Source: Henningerozyma blattae CBS 6284 (Eukaryota > Ascomycota > Saccharomycetes > Saccharomycetales > Saccharomycetaceae). From it: a stretch of DNA of 64,000 bases. A model generated the notes under the pieces. It was not told the DNA's origin. It saw nothing but the letters and a program-made list of their open reading frames with translations, and did not search any database. The position numbers were made by a program, and so were the translations under genes. Below are positions 28,597 through 39,141 of this stretch, in pieces (within the stretch, counting starts at the first letter, position 1; each line of letters begins with the position of its first letter). The DNA is taken from positions 868,001-932,000 of the forward strand of contig NC_020187.1 of assembly GCF_000315915.1 (NCBI RefSeq), in the 5' to 3' direction.

Positions 28597-30885
28597 TCAA
28601 TTTGGTATGGAATCTCTATGATAAGATTGGTAACTTGGTAATCTTAATGTACTTACCATCTCTTTGTCTACTACTAAAATTGGAACTCTAAAGCATATGG
28701 TGTAAAATATCTTTGCTTTATCTTGAACGTTACCTTTTAGCTCCGGATAATTTTTTAATAATAATTTCCTTTTATTTTCACATTCTTTAATTTTTTCTAT
28801 TTCATCTGGTTCAAGTATCCTTTCAAATTTAACTTTTAATCCAATAACATGGATCGTTTTTAACTTGCAACGATGTGCATCGATGGAACTTCTTTCAATT
28901 TGAAAAGGTTGGAGCCAATATTTGAAACTATATCCATAAATCATCTCCTCTAATCTTCTTAATTCTTTATCGGTTTTTTGTATATCGTACTTTCCATTCG
29001 GTAAATGAAGTCTTGGAATATGAAATTTTAAATAACTATCATCGGTATGGCTAGTATTGGTTTCAAAATCATAGTGAAACAGTTCGTTGGTATTTGAGTG
29101 ATAAATGTTATTCTTTTGGACTTGTATTTTATCATTATCTTTTGGGTATCTTAAAGAAGATTGTCTCATTTTCCTCATTGATTGAGAGTGAATACTGTTT
29201 GATCTGAGACTGGATAGGTTTGATAATTGAGATTGGAAGGGGCTGTTATTTGAAAATATATCACTAGCAGATGTGTTTGATTCTAAAAATGAATCTTTAG
29301 CTTCATCAGAAGGGGATGGATTCCAAAATTCCTCTGATGAAACATCTTCAATACAAATCGGAGTTTTGCAAAGAATATGTTTGATCTTCCCTTCATGTTT
29401 GTCCATTATATACTCTAAACTTGTATGATCTAATAATAATTCACTTTGTTTAACAAAGGGTTCATCTTTTTGCTTGTAAATATATTCATTTGAATGAAGC
29501 TTTTGTTGTTTTTTATTTTTCTTTTTATATATAAAACTGGGAATTCTAACCTCTTGTAATAAAACTGTTTGCATGTTGGATATCTTTAGCTTTTCTTTAA
29601 CTAAAATATTTTTTTCAATTAAAAATTCAATATTCCATGGATTTTCACAATCACCTAGTTGCACCATTTTTTTATCAATATTTAATGCATAGTCAAATTT
29701 AAACTTGTCTTGTTCATCAAGCTCTGAATCATTTTTATCCATCAGAAGGTCAAAATCGTCGTTATAATTGTATGTGAAGTCGCCCAGCCGTTTTCTTCTA
29801 CACCATTGGCCCATTGTCCTGATGGATTCATTTTCTAGTGTGCAACTTGATGGTAGGACTTTCTTGAAACAAATTTCTTGTGATAGAAGAACTAGGTCAG
29901 TATGTGAATTTAAATTTGAAAATGATGTTCTTTTATTTAAACTGAAGAAATTTTTTGTTTGATATTGGTTTTTTAAGCTGGAGGTACTATTTTCTAGAAC
30001 AACTTTGCATTCTAATCTGTAATTACAGGTACCATATGTATTTTTATATGAACCTGAAAATTCATCATTAAGAAAATCGATATTAAAATTGAAAGGATAC
30101 TCAAAAACGCTACTCTTTGAAATTCCTAAACTGAGTGGTCTTTTCAATAAAAAAATTTGAATAGTCTTCTTTGGAGTACACTTCTGTAATTGATAAGAGA
30201 AATCAGGGAAAGGTTCACTATATTTATTTGAAGTTGTGGTTGAATCTAGTAGTCGAACTGTACCCTTCTGGTTTTTACTATTTTCCTTAACATAGTGACC
30301 AAATTCATTACTGAAACATTTCAGACTAACAATAATACAATTTATTTTTATTGGATAATCTCTTACTAAGGATATCTTAACTTTTCCACTGATTGAAATT
30401 GGAGAAGAATTGGATATTTCAGGATCAACATAGTTCTTACCTAAATCAATCGTATTAAATTCATGATTATAACCAAACTCTTGCTCTTTATGTACAGGTA
30501 AGGTTGGAATATATATTTTTTTATTCATTTCAGGTACGACTAATTCAATAGAATATCCATCTTTATTATTGTGACAAAAATTTTGAAAAGGATTTTCCTC
30601 AATATTTAAGCTATCATATAAATATTCTAAACTTTCATGGTAATTTCTCAAAAGCGTCCCTTCAAACTTCAAGTTTTTTAGCTTTATAATTTTCTTTTCC
30701 TCAGAAGTTGTAACCTCATAAGATGGTAAGTTCTCAAATATATTTTGTTTCTTTTTAAGTTTATTTGAGGATTCCTGAGAGGTAGATGCCTCATTCATTA
30801 AATGGAGTGTAGCCGCCGAGTTATTCTTCTTGGAGTTGGAATATCTCCACAGAGCTGTGTTGAATAATGGGGAAGTTTTCATCAT
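28597..30885 (-). CDS. SPO23: arrestin-like protein, SPO23 candidate by position
   Basis: A 762-residue protein with an arrestin-type fold signature. An N-arrestin-like beta-rich region at about 130-300 carries ISGKVKISLVRDYPIKINCI and, near its end, YGTCNYRLECKVVL. A second beta-rich region is at about 395-470 and a C-terminal segment at 630-755. A serine-rich, probably disordered insert is at about 535-600. No transmembrane segment is seen. The name is from position: in S. cerevisiae SPO23 (YBR250W) lies on the same side and relative strand of ENP1 and ISW1, and the neighbours here alternate between that block and YGL096-099. Spo23 is a poorly understood meiotic protein binding Spo1. Other arrestin-related adaptors (ART family) remain possible. 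Confidence 0.62.
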   Translation of the reverse strand: MMKTSPLFNTALWRYSNSKKNNSAATLHLMNEASTSQESSNKLKKKQNIFENLPSYEVTTSEEKKIIKLKNLKFEGTLLRNYHESLEYLYDSLNIEENPFQNFCHNNKDGYSIELVVPEMNKKIYIPTLPVHKEQEFGYNHEFNTIDLGKNYVDPEISNSSPISISGKVKISLVRDYPIKINCIIVSLKCFSNEFGHYVKENSKNQKGTVRLLDSTTTSNKYSEPFPDFSYQLQKCTPKKTIQIFLLKRPLSLGISKSSVFEYPFNFNIDFLNDEFSGSYKNTYGTCNYRLECKVVLENSTSSLKNQYQTKNFFSLNKRTSFSNLNSHTDLVLLSQEICFKKVLPSSCTLENESIRTMGQWCRRKRLGDFTYNYNDDFDLLMDKNDSELDEQDKFKFDYALNIDKKMVQLGDCENPWNIEFLIEKNILVKEKLKISNMQTVLLQEVRIPSFIYKKKNKKQQKLHSNEYIYKQKDEPFVKQSELLLDHTSLEYIMDKHEGKIKHILCKTPICIEDVSSEEFWNPSPSDEAKDSFLESNTSASDIFSNNSPFQSQLSNLSSLRSNSIHSQSMRKMRQSSLRYPKDNDKIQVQKNNIYHSNTNELFHYDFETNTSHTDDSYLKFHIPRLHLPNGKYDIQKTDKELRRLEEMIYGYSFKYWLQPFQIERSSIDAHRCKLKTIHVIGLKVKFERILEPDEIEKIKECENKRKLLLKNYPELKGNVQDKAKIFYTICFRVPILVVDKEMVSTLRLPSYQSYHRDSIPN

Positions 30886-31273
30886 TGCTAAAAAATTTTA
30901 ATTAATATTAAAATTCTAGATATTTGACTACTTCTAATTTAAAAATAATTATTTCTAAGGACAAAGTCTCCCCTTTTCTTATATTTTGACTTCTTAAACT
31001 GCAAGTCTCTATATATCGCAGATCATATCTCACTTCTGGGAATCTCCGAGATTTAACGTTGCCGTTTTAGTACTATCGGTGCGTGCGAAAAAATAATAAG
31101 CCCACCGGCACTGTCACATTATTTAGGACATATACACACAAATTAAAAATGACACAAATTGCGTCAGTAATAACTATGGATATTAGATTACAGAGTATTG
31201 ATACATATGTTTTACATGAAAACTTTTGACTGTTTATTTAGGATAAACTTAGTGTGAAGATTTGTAAGTTTGC
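30886..31273. other. SPO23-SRM1 spacer
   Basis: 388 bases between two minus-strand genes: the promoter of the arrestin-like gene and the 3' flank of SRM1. Near 31080-31110 a short GC-richer patch (GTGCGTGCG, CCCACCGGCACTG) stands out. No gene or RNA seen. Confidence 0.55.
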
Positions 31274-32797
31274 TTAATCATTCATATCATCAGCTCTCTT
31301 ATCAGCTTCTTCATCCGATAATTTTACACCTCCTGACACAGAGAATTGGCCACCGGCACCAACCATTATTATATTATGATCTAGGGTGGCAGTATTCTTG
31401 ATTCTTGTTGGAGTCTCAATATCATCGCCTGATGGACCTAATCCAACAGCATATGTTTCGCCAAAACCCCACGAGTAAGCAATACCATTGGTAGCAATTG
31501 CCAAGGAATGATGAGAGCCAGCACAGACATTTCTAAACTTGGGAACATTTTCTAGTCTTGTTGGTAATGGAACAGAACGTGGTTTTTTGTGTTCATCCTG
31601 GTATGTATATTCTGGTAAATTGTCCTTGGAGATCCCAATTTCAAACATATCTAATCTACCAGCAACATATAAATCACCGTTTTCACCTAAAAATAGAGTG
31701 TGATGTTCACCGCCAGAGACAACTTTAATTTTGAAATCCTTTGGTAATTTAACCACTTCTGGAATAGTAACAAGGGCACCATCCTCGATTTTTTCAGAAG
31801 TACCACATTGGCCAAATTGGTTTAACCCCCAACTGACTAATGAACCATCTTGCTTTAGGGCAAATGAATGGTTCTCACCAGAGCCAATGTATTTGATGTT
31901 TTTTAAACCAAATGGTCTTGGATCTAATGTCTTTAGACGAAATTCTTCCATCACTTTTCTACCCAATTGGTTTTGTTGGCCATTACCCCATGAGTAAACA
32001 ATTCCTGATTCATCTAAAAATAAAACATGATCTTTACCTGATGCCATTTGAACAATCTTGTAGTTATTTGTCGAGAAGGTTGGTAATTTCCATGGTTTCC
32101 TTTGGATTTGAATTTCATCCTTATAGAAACCTAAGATACCTTCATTACAACGGAACGTACCCCAGGAATAGACTTCACCATTGCTTAATAAAGCACAGCT
32201 CAAATTATCAGTAGCAATTAATTGTACTATCTTTATGCCCTCGCCACAATCCAATTCAGGAAAACATTCTCTAGGGATCTTCATTGGAGTGGATTCGGAT
32301 TCATTCAAATCACCATCTTCATCATCACTAGAATCAGCATCCATATCTTTTAAATTTTCATTGGCGCTGCTTGTGTCTCTACCTAATGCTCCAACGTCAT
32401 TACAACCCCAAGACCAAACATTGTTATCTTGGTCTAGAGCAAGTGTATGCATACCACCCACTGCTATTGATATAATCTTAGCTTTGTCACTTGAAAGAAA
32501 TGCGTTTAATCTTGGTCTCTTAACTTCTTTATTCTTAGCTAATGGACCTAGACCTAATTCACACATTGAGCCAGTACCCCAGCAAAAAATATCTAATGGT
32601 TGGACAGAAATGTTTAAATGTTTATAGTCATCTTGTAAATTGATTATCGATTTGTCAGATGTTTTCGAATTTTTCTTAGTCTTTGGTTCCAGATCTTCTT
32701 CTTTTTCAGCAATGATTTTTTTCTGCTGTTTTTGATTTTTGTTTTCTACTTCACTTTCAGCCTGAGCCTCTTCTAAACTTCTCTTTTCCTTAACCAT
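31274..32797 (-). CDS. SRM1: Srm1/Prp20, Ran guanine nucleotide exchange factor (RCC1)
   Basis: A 507-residue protein (482 in S. cerevisiae). Residues 1-65 form a highly charged tail with lysine-rich nuclear-localisation-like segments. Then follow seven RCC1 propeller repeats with family phrases such as DIFCWGTGSMCELGLGP, HTLALDQDNNVWSWG, NDVGALGRDT, YSWGNGQQNQLGRK, HSFALKQDGSLVSWGLNQFG and HSLAIATNGIAYSWGFGE. An acidic insert (DMDADSSDDEDGDLNESES) lies between the first blades, as in yeast Prp20. Srm1 is chromatin-bound and loads GTP onto Gsp1 (Ran), setting the direction of nucleocytoplasmic transport. It is divergent from ENP1 across 702 bases. Position matches YGL097W. Confidence 0.97.
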   Translation of the reverse strand: MVKEKRSLEEAQAESEVENKNQKQQKKIIAEKEEDLEPKTKKNSKTSDKSIINLQDDYKHLNISVQPLDIFCWGTGSMCELGLGPLAKNKEVKRPRLNAFLSSDKAKIISIAVGGMHTLALDQDNNVWSWGCNDVGALGRDTSSANENLKDMDADSSDDEDGDLNESESTPMKIPRECFPELDCGEGIKIVQLIATDNLSCALLSNGEVYSWGTFRCNEGILGFYKDEIQIQRKPWKLPTFSTNNYKIVQMASGKDHVLFLDESGIVYSWGNGQQNQLGRKVMEEFRLKTLDPRPFGLKNIKYIGSGENHSFALKQDGSLVSWGLNQFGQCGTSEKIEDGALVTIPEVVKLPKDFKIKVVSGGEHHTLFLGENGDLYVAGRLDMFEIGISKDNLPEYTYQDEHKKPRSVPLPTRLENVPKFRNVCAGSHHSLAIATNGIAYSWGFGETYAVGLGPSGDDIETPTRIKNTATLDHNIIMVGAGGQFSVSGGVKLSDEEADKRADDMND

Positions 32798-33360
32798 TAC
32801 TGATATTTAAGTAGCTATATGAATGCCTTATTTCTTTCCCAGATATAAAAATACGGAAATTTTCTGTTCTACTCGTTTTATTTTCAAATTGTTAGTGCTT
32901 ATTAAAACAAACAATTAAAACGAAAAAAAATTTCTAAAACCTCCAGCCAGCAAGTATTTAAAATTTCCGTCCAAAAATTCTTCATACATAGGAAATATAT
33001 AAAACTTTTTGATATTTGGTAATATTTTTAATTACTTTCAAGATAGTTATCGAATGTAATTTGCGTGTCATACAAAGTAATATATTTTGAGGTCATTTGT
33101 ATTAAATTTTGTATTACTTGAACAGTGTAAAATTAATCTAAAATATTTCAAGTATAGGTATTAATCAAGTAAGAACAACTGCTTTGTAGTAAAAAATGGT
33201 ATATATTCATATTTCCATTAAATTAGATAAAAGTTCTTAACAACACAGTATTCTCTCGAGTTATTCGCTATTATTTCAAGTAATTAGTTCAGTAAAACGT
33301 TTTTAAATATCTAATATATATATACTTTTTCAATGCCATCGATATTTCTTATAGTCCGCT
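32798..33360. other. SRM1 side of the SRM1-ENP1 divergent interval
   Basis: AT-rich divergent promoter DNA without an open frame of note. A TA-dinucleotide tract lies at about 33314-33323. The ENP1-proximal motifs are listed separately. No RNA gene seen. Confidence 0.55.
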
Positions 33361-33404
33361 GGAAAATTTTCAGAAAAATTAATCATCGAAAAAATCGATG
33401 AGCT
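33361..33404 (+). promoter_or_regulatory. RRPE-like and PAC-like motifs upstream of ENP1
   Basis: GGAAAATTTTCA at 33361-33372 (RRPE-like) is followed 22 bases later by TCGATGAGCT at 33395-33404, which matches the PAC consensus GCGATGAGCT at nine of ten positions. The pair lies about 95-140 bases before the ENP1 ATG. RRPE and PAC together are the classic signature of the yeast ribosome-biogenesis regulon (Stb3, and Dot6/Tod6 binding), which fits Enp1's role. Confidence 0.6.
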
Positions 33405-33499
33405 ATGTTTTTAAAAAGGTTGAAAATAAAAAAGATACTCTATTTATTGATATTGCAAAAGAGAGCCTCTAATAAACTATCAAAAAATAAAACTATAAA

Positions 33500-34933
33500 A
33501 TGGGCAGAGCATCCTCATCAGTTGCTAAAAAGCAAAGACATGATCCTCTTATGAAAGATCTTGATAACTCTCAAGGTATATTAAAGACAACAGAAAAAAA
33601 GGTTATATCCCACAGCAATGGTACTGATGACTATGACGATAAAGATGAAGAGTACGTTGATTCCAAAGCATCTGCAAAGATTTTACAATTAGCTAGAGAA
33701 CAACAAAATGAAATTGCAGAAGAAGAAGAAGTTGAAGCCCAGAAAAATCTTGCCCAAGCCTCGAGATTTCATACTAAGAGTTATAATGATGACTCAGATG
33801 ATGATGATGATTATTTAGCTAATGAAGATATATCAGATTTCGAACCTGAAGGTGAGTATGAAGAAGAGGAAGAAGAAGTGATTGAAATTGATGAAGAAGA
33901 TGCAGCCATGTTTGATCAATATTTTAAAAAGTCTTCTGATTTCAACTCTCTTGATGGAAGTTATAACTTAGCTGATAAAATCATGGCCTCTATTAGAGAA
34001 AAGGAAAATCAATGGAATTCTGAAACACCACAAAGCGCTGACAGAGAAACCCAATCTCATGAAGTATCTGGTCTAAGAACTGGTGAAGGTGTGGCTCTTC
34101 CAGAGAAGGTTATTAGAGCTTATACTGCTGTTGGAAGTATTTTGAGAACTTGGACACATGGTAAACTACCGAAACTATTCAAAGTTATCCCTACTCTAAA
34201 CAACTGGCAAGATGTTTTGTACGTGACAGATCCAGAATCCTGGTCTCCACATGTTGTATATGAAGCTACTAAATTATTTGTATCGAACATGAAAGCTAAG
34301 GAAGCACAAATATTTATTAATATAGTCTTATTGGAAAGATTCCGCACAAATATTGAAGATTCTCAAGACCATTCTTTAAATTATCATATATACCGTGCAA
34401 TTAAGAAATCTTTGTATAAGCCAAGTGCCTATTTCAAAGGTTTCCTTTTCCCATTGGTTGAAACTGGTTGTAATATCCGTGAAGCCACTATTGCAGGTAG
34501 TGTTTTAGCTAAAGTTTCCGTTCCAGTTTTACACTCTTCCGCTGCTTTAAGTTATTTATTGAGATTGCCATTTTCTCCAGCTACAACAGTTTTTATCAGA
34601 ATATTATTAGATAAGAAATATGCTTTACCATATCAAACCATTGATGAATGTGTTTATTACTTTATGAGATTTAGAATCTTGGAGGATGGTAGTAATGGTG
34701 AAGATGCTACTAGAGTGTTACCTGTTGTCTGGCATAAAGCTTTCTTAACATTTGCTCAACGTTATAAGAATGATATTACTCAAGATCAAAGAGACTTCTT
34801 GTTAGAGACTGTTCGTCAAAGAGGACACAAAGCCATTGGTCCAGAGATTAGAAGAGAATTATTAGCTGGGTCCAGTAGAGAGTTTGTAGGAGAAGCAGGC
34901 GAAAAGGACGACTTAATGCTTGATATCGAATAG
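33500..34933 (+). CDS. ENP1: Enp1 (bystin), 40S ribosome biogenesis factor
   Basis: The 477-residue product matches Enp1 (483 in S. cerevisiae). An acidic, low-complexity N-terminal third (to about 150, with runs of D and E) is followed by the all-helical bystin domain from about 180 to 460. Recognisable phrases include GEGVALPEKVIRAYTAVGSI, RSGKLPK-like HGKLPKLFKVIP, NWQDVLYVTDPESWSPH and LLRLPFSPATTVFIRILLDK. Enp1 travels with pre-40S particles from nucleolus to cytoplasm and is needed for 20S pre-rRNA processing. The gene lies between SRM1 and USE1, interleaving the YBR247C position into the YGL097-098 order. Promoter PAC/RRPE motifs agree with its role. Confidence 0.97.
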   Translation: MGRASSSVAKKQRHDPLMKDLDNSQGILKTTEKKVISHSNGTDDYDDKDEEYVDSKASAKILQLAREQQNEIAEEEEVEAQKNLAQASRFHTKSYNDDSDDDDDYLANEDISDFEPEGEYEEEEEEVIEIDEEDAAMFDQYFKKSSDFNSLDGSYNLADKIMASIREKENQWNSETPQSADRETQSHEVSGLRTGEGVALPEKVIRAYTAVGSILRTWTHGKLPKLFKVIPTLNNWQDVLYVTDPESWSPHVVYEATKLFVSNMKAKEAQIFINIVLLERFRTNIEDSQDHSLNYHIYRAIKKSLYKPSAYFKGFLFPLVETGCNIREATIAGSVLAKVSVPVLHSSAALSYLLRLPFSPATTVFIRILLDKKYALPYQTIDECVYYFMRFRILEDGSNGEDATRVLPVVWHKAFLTFAQRYKNDITQDQRDFLLETVRQRGHKAIGPEIRRELLAGSSREFVGEAGEKDDLMLDIE

Positions 34934-35377
34934 AGGTTACTGCTTATAAGTGGATTAGTAAATAAATATATATATATATTGATATATTGAATTCAACTCA
35001 TATTTTACAAACTTTACAATAGATAAATAAATAAAATGTATATTAATTAATTGGCATAATAGAAACTTATATTAAAAAATTGATTGAAAAATATAATTTC
35101 TATTTTGGGTTTATTTGTTTTTTTTAATATTTTAAATTAATTTTCACTTCAATCATTTAAAAGAACTTCGCACACTATATCAACAAAATATAAATATTTA
35201 AGTTAAATAACGAAAATATTTTGAGCATCTTAATCGAAGTTCATTTAAAAAATCTTGAAAGGCACTAAGCTTAAATGTATTTATTCATGTTTTATGCTCC
35301 TTATATAACGCATTAATTGTGATTGGACGTATATATTAGGTATTCTACAAAATATGAAGTAAGAAAGAGATAAATCA
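34934..35377. other. ENP1-USE1 convergent 3' region
   Basis: 444 bases between convergent genes, very AT-rich, with a TA tract just after the ENP1 stop (34966-34978) and T-runs near 35118-35127. No further feature. Confidence 0.6.
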
Positions 35378-36226
35378 CTACAATGCTGGAAATATTTTAA
35401 TAATTATATAGACAACTATTAGACCAATAAACATGAATAACAATGTCAAGATAAAAAACATGTAACCCAATTTTTGCTTATCATAACTTGAGAGCTTAGT
35501 GCTAATATCACCTAAACCTCTTTGTGTTGCTTGAACACCTAGTTCAGCTGCTCCAAGAACATTGGTATCTTCCTCTAAAGCATTTTGAAAAGCAGTTGCA
35601 CCCTGTTTCAAAGCTCCAACTAACCTAGTCATATCTTCGACCAAGTTATTTTGAATATTATCTTGATCTTTAATTTGTTTATCTAACGTTGTATTATTAA
35701 TACCATTTCCGTCAGTTAGATCTTTATTACCTAATAAACGCTTTCTTAGTTCTGCCATTCCATCCGTATCATTTGGAAAGGAACCTGATGACATATTGAC
35801 CATATCTTCTCGGTAACGAATGCTATCGTCTAAGTCAGTTAGTAATTCTGGCTTAACTTCATTCAAATCAATCGCGGTATCAAAATCTATACTATATCTC
35901 CGTGTTTTCGTATTCTTTTGTTGAGCTTCGTAATGTTTTTGCATTTGATTATACACTTCATTTTTATCCTTCTGAATTTCAAAGGATAATTTATTAAAAT
36001 TTCTTTGGTAGTCAGATATACTCTTTGCGTCAGTTACTTGAAGTCTATTTGAGTTTAGATTTGTTGCTGAAGATGTAAATTGTTTTGAATTCAGTTGATT
36101 TTCAATGATAGTTTCCTTCAAACGGCGCAAGTTCATTTCAATTTTACTATCCAATACATAGTTTAAAAACGGATCAGAGATACCATCTTTGGCTGCATGG
36201 AGATTTTGCTGTAAAATTTTAGACAT
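35378..36226 (-). CDS. USE1: Use1, ER SNARE for Golgi-to-ER traffic
   Basis: I place the start at the ATG at 36224-36226, giving 282 residues (245 in S. cerevisiae). The open frame extends 26 codons further up but contains no ATG there. The protein begins MSKILQQNLHAAKDG. It has a helical N-domain, a SNARE-like heptad region at about 185-255 (LDKQIKDQDNIQNNLVEDMT through LGVQATQRGLGDIS) and one C-terminal transmembrane anchor at about 258-280 (GYMFFILTLLFMFIGLIVVYI). This is the tail-anchored Use1 layout; Use1 acts with Ufe1, Sec20 and Sec22 in fusion of COPI vesicles at the ER. The position between ENP1 and LSG1 corresponds to YGL098W. Confidence 0.88.
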   Translation of the reverse strand: MSKILQQNLHAAKDGISDPFLNYVLDSKIEMNLRRLKETIIENQLNSKQFTSSATNLNSNRLQVTDAKSISDYQRNFNKLSFEIQKDKNEVYNQMQKHYEAQQKNTKTRRYSIDFDTAIDLNEVKPELLTDLDDSIRYREDMVNMSSGSFPNDTDGMAELRKRLLGNKDLTDGNGINNTTLDKQIKDQDNIQNNLVEDMTRLVGALKQGATAFQNALEEDTNVLGAAELGVQATQRGLGDISTKLSSYDKQKLGYMFFILTLLFMFIGLIVVYIIIKIFPAL

Positions 36227-37138
36227 TTGAATACTAAATTGATCGACAATTCTTTTGATATTACTGCATTTATCATGAACTATTTTGCTTAAAAAAATTA
36301 ACAATGAATTTCAAGGTATCGGAGCTTGAAATAAAAAAGCATTAACCAAAAACTTCAACTAAAAATAAGACAAGGCTAATTATTCCCGATATTTCTATAT
36401 AATTTTATACCTTTTTTTTTACACTAACATCACTCGTATGATATAATTTAGTCTACAATAATAAGACAATTAAATATAGCTTATAAAAAAAAAAATCTAA
36501 ATAATACAAAATATATTTCCGCCCATCTACTATCAAACTACGAGCTGTGGGGTCAAAATTTCAGCCGTTGTTAGCGAAAAAGGCGTAGAACAAAGTTCCA
36601 AATTTGGGCATCTCGAGCTTATTCTTTATGCGTAGGGAAGATATATATCAGATATTAGAATTAACAGAAGAAGCCTAAATACTAAAACCGAAAATACTTC
36701 GAATCTTAGCGTCAGAACTAACTCCATTAGCCCCACTAATGCAATCTAATTGAACATATCAAATGTGTTGAGTGTCCTTAATGTTTTTAACTACCATGAA
36801 AACAAAGTCAAGAAAAACTAATAGCCTAGAAATGAAAATTCTTTGTCTTAAATACTGTTCTATTTGAGCCGGGTAATTAATTTTTATTGTTTTAAGATTA
36901 GGGTTATTATGAGAGAAGTTTTACTACCTATAGAACCATCCCGGTTTGTTTAAAAAAATTGTTGATTTTTAAGATAAATGCTATATTAATGTACAAAGAG
37001 ATTGCTAGTATCTTATAGCCCCGATCGTATAAATAATACAAAAGGAAGATGTTTAGGTTGAGTGTTAATAAATAATATTAGTAATCAAAATAATAAGATC
37101 AAAGAGAAAAAAAAATAAAGCACAATACTATTAGTAAC
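36227..37138. other. USE1 promoter / LSG1 3' flank
   Basis: About 900 bases between two minus-strand genes. Poly-A and poly-T tracts near 36411-36420 and 36485-36495; otherwise no open frame, RNA gene or repeat recognised. Confidence 0.6.
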
Positions 37139-39043
37139 CTATGTAGTGTACATTAAAGCTTTCTTTTTGCTTTTCTTATTTTTCTTATTGTGTTTTTTAC
37201 CAGCTGAATTATCTAATTGATTATTATGGAAAGGTGTAGTCAATTGACCTTTAATATTAGTCATTTGGAAAAATTCTCTGTCTAAATCATCTGCTGCATT
37301 AAACAAAGCAGCTTGTTTACCACCATGAGTAACAGACTTTGCTTCCTTACCATCTTCACCCCCAGTATGAGCAGAAAACGTTAACTTTTTCAAATCTCTT
37401 GCTAAGTCTAACTCGTCAATACCTTTATGTTTAGCTGCGTCTTTTAATTGTTCCCTTCTTGTTTCTGGTAACCTATCAAAAGTATATAGCTCTTTATTGA
37501 ATTCTCTACGTTCTTCAATAGTATATGGTGTATCATCTTCCAAATGTGGTGGTGGATTAATGTATAATAATTTACCATTAACATAATCTTTTAGAATATA
37601 ACGACTTGCACGTGGTTCATCAGCCGAACCAAAACCTTGAGTCATATAACCACGAGCTCTAGCATATGCAACTAATAATTCTTGGGCAGTAGGGATTTCA
37701 CCATTACCACCTTCACTCTTTGATTTAGTTTGAATATGAATACCATATACTGCCTCTAAGAAGTATTTAGGTATTCTTTCTGCTACTAAAGTCGTAGGAC
37801 CAATGTAATCACGCAATTGATCAATTGGTAAAACACCGTTACAGACTAATTCACCTTTGTTATAAGCAAAATTTGGGAAAACTAAACCAGGACAATCACA
37901 TAGCATCACATTCTTAGATAATTTAATAGTTTGAAAATGCTTTGTTTTACCTGGTGTAGAAGAAACTGAAACTTTTTTAGAGCCTACAAGCGAGTTAATT
38001 GTAGAAGATTTACCCACATTTGGATAACCTACTAGACCAATCTGAATAATTGATTCTTGACCTGGTAAAGGTGTAGTTAATGATTCCTTAGGAGCTTTTG
38101 ATAAAAACAAATCTTCTAGTTGATCAATACTCAATATTTTAATCTTTTCTAAGATCTCACTGTCCAAATTCTTTTCATTAGCTTCATCAATTTCTTCTTC
38201 AACTTCTAAAATTTGGCCAGGTTTATATTCTTCACCAGCTTCCTTTTGTTGTTCTAATAATTGATTAGCTCTCAAAGCAGAATAAAATGTAAAGGAGATA
38301 CCTCTAGAGATGAAATACTTAGCCCAAGCAATTCTTTGTTTACGAGTTAATAGGTCTGCTTTGTTTACTAGCAATAAGTTTTGCTTTCTTTCATCAGTTT
38401 CTTTAACATATCTTTCTAAATCAACTGATCTAAATAACAATGGATCTCTAGCATCAACAATTTGAACAACAAGATCTGATCTTTCAACGACTCTCCATAA
38501 TTGTTTCCAAACTTCAATATTTCTTTCAAATGGAGTCAGTAGTAAATCTTCATTTGATTCTTGTAATTGTGCTAATTTTCTTCTCCATTGCAAAAATGCT
38601 TCTTTTTCCTCTTTCTGTAATTCATATTTAGTTGTAGTTTCATCCCAATAAGGTCTTCTTGGAACAATAAGATCCTTAGCGAGTGTTCTTTGTTTACTAT
38701 CTAAAGCTTCACGTCTTTCATTTGTCAAACTAAAACCTTTACTAACTGCATCATCCACCCCATTTTCTAATCTGATAATTTTAACGTTACTATGTCTATC
38801 TGCGGTAAAATCTTTGTCAGCCAATTCAGCAGTACTTAAAAAATCATCTAAGGCATTTTCTTGAGTGACAGAACGTAATTTAACCCAATTAGCTTCATGC
38901 TTATCTGTAGTAAATCTCATTTCACCATCTGGCAGATATTCAATGGCATTTTCCTTCTGACGAGCTGATCTGATGGCTCTTCCTAAGCCTAGAGGATTTT
39001 TATTTTTCTTTGAATGGGCTTTGGACCCTTTGGAGCCTTCCAT
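37139..39043 (-). CDS. LSG1: Lsg1, cytosolic GTPase releasing Nmd3 from 60S subunits
   Basis: A 634-residue protein (640 in S. cerevisiae) with a circularly permuted GTPase domain. The G4-like LLVNKADLL comes first (after VVQIVDARDPLLF), then G1 at LVGYPNVGKSSTINSLVG, G2-like STPGKTKHFQTI and G3 at LCDCPGLVFPNF. The N-terminus carries the basic KSHSKKNKNPLGLGRAIRSA-like stretch and the C-terminus is lysine-rich (KKHNKKNKKSKKKA), as in the family. Lsg1 acts on late cytoplasmic pre-60S particles, where GTP hydrolysis allows release of the export adaptor Nmd3. A PAC/RRPE pair lies about 100 bases upstream. The position matches YGL099W and it is divergent from ISW1. Confidence 0.97.
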   Translation of the reverse strand: MEGSKGSKAHSKKNKNPLGLGRAIRSARQKENAIEYLPDGEMRFTTDKHEANWVKLRSVTQENALDDFLSTAELADKDFTADRHSNVKIIRLENGVDDAVSKGFSLTNERREALDSKQRTLAKDLIVPRRPYWDETTTKYELQKEEKEAFLQWRRKLAQLQESNEDLLLTPFERNIEVWKQLWRVVERSDLVVQIVDARDPLLFRSVDLERYVKETDERKQNLLLVNKADLLTRKQRIAWAKYFISRGISFTFYSALRANQLLEQQKEAGEEYKPGQILEVEEEIDEANEKNLDSEILEKIKILSIDQLEDLFLSKAPKESLTTPLPGQESIIQIGLVGYPNVGKSSTINSLVGSKKVSVSSTPGKTKHFQTIKLSKNVMLCDCPGLVFPNFAYNKGELVCNGVLPIDQLRDYIGPTTLVAERIPKYFLEAVYGIHIQTKSKSEGGNGEIPTAQELLVAYARARGYMTQGFGSADEPRASRYILKDYVNGKLLYINPPPHLEDDTPYTIEERREFNKELYTFDRLPETRREQLKDAAKHKGIDELDLARDLKKLTFSAHTGGEDGKEAKSVTHGGKQAALFNAADDLDREFFQMTNIKGQLTTPFHNNQLDNSAGKKHNKKNKKSKKKALMYTT

Positions 39044-39141
39044 TTCTTAGGAGCTTGTTTTGGAGGCATTTTGACTTGGAGTTTTTGTCAATAGTTGCTA
39101 AAGTTAATAAATTAATTCTTTTAATTAGTACTTCTAATAAG

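Noticed and set aside
36227..36304. Upstream extension of USE1 by 26 codons
   Set aside because: No ATG lies in the extension (it would start at TTG), while the ATG at 36226 gives a protein of plausible length. A 5' intron was considered but no clear splice signals were seen.
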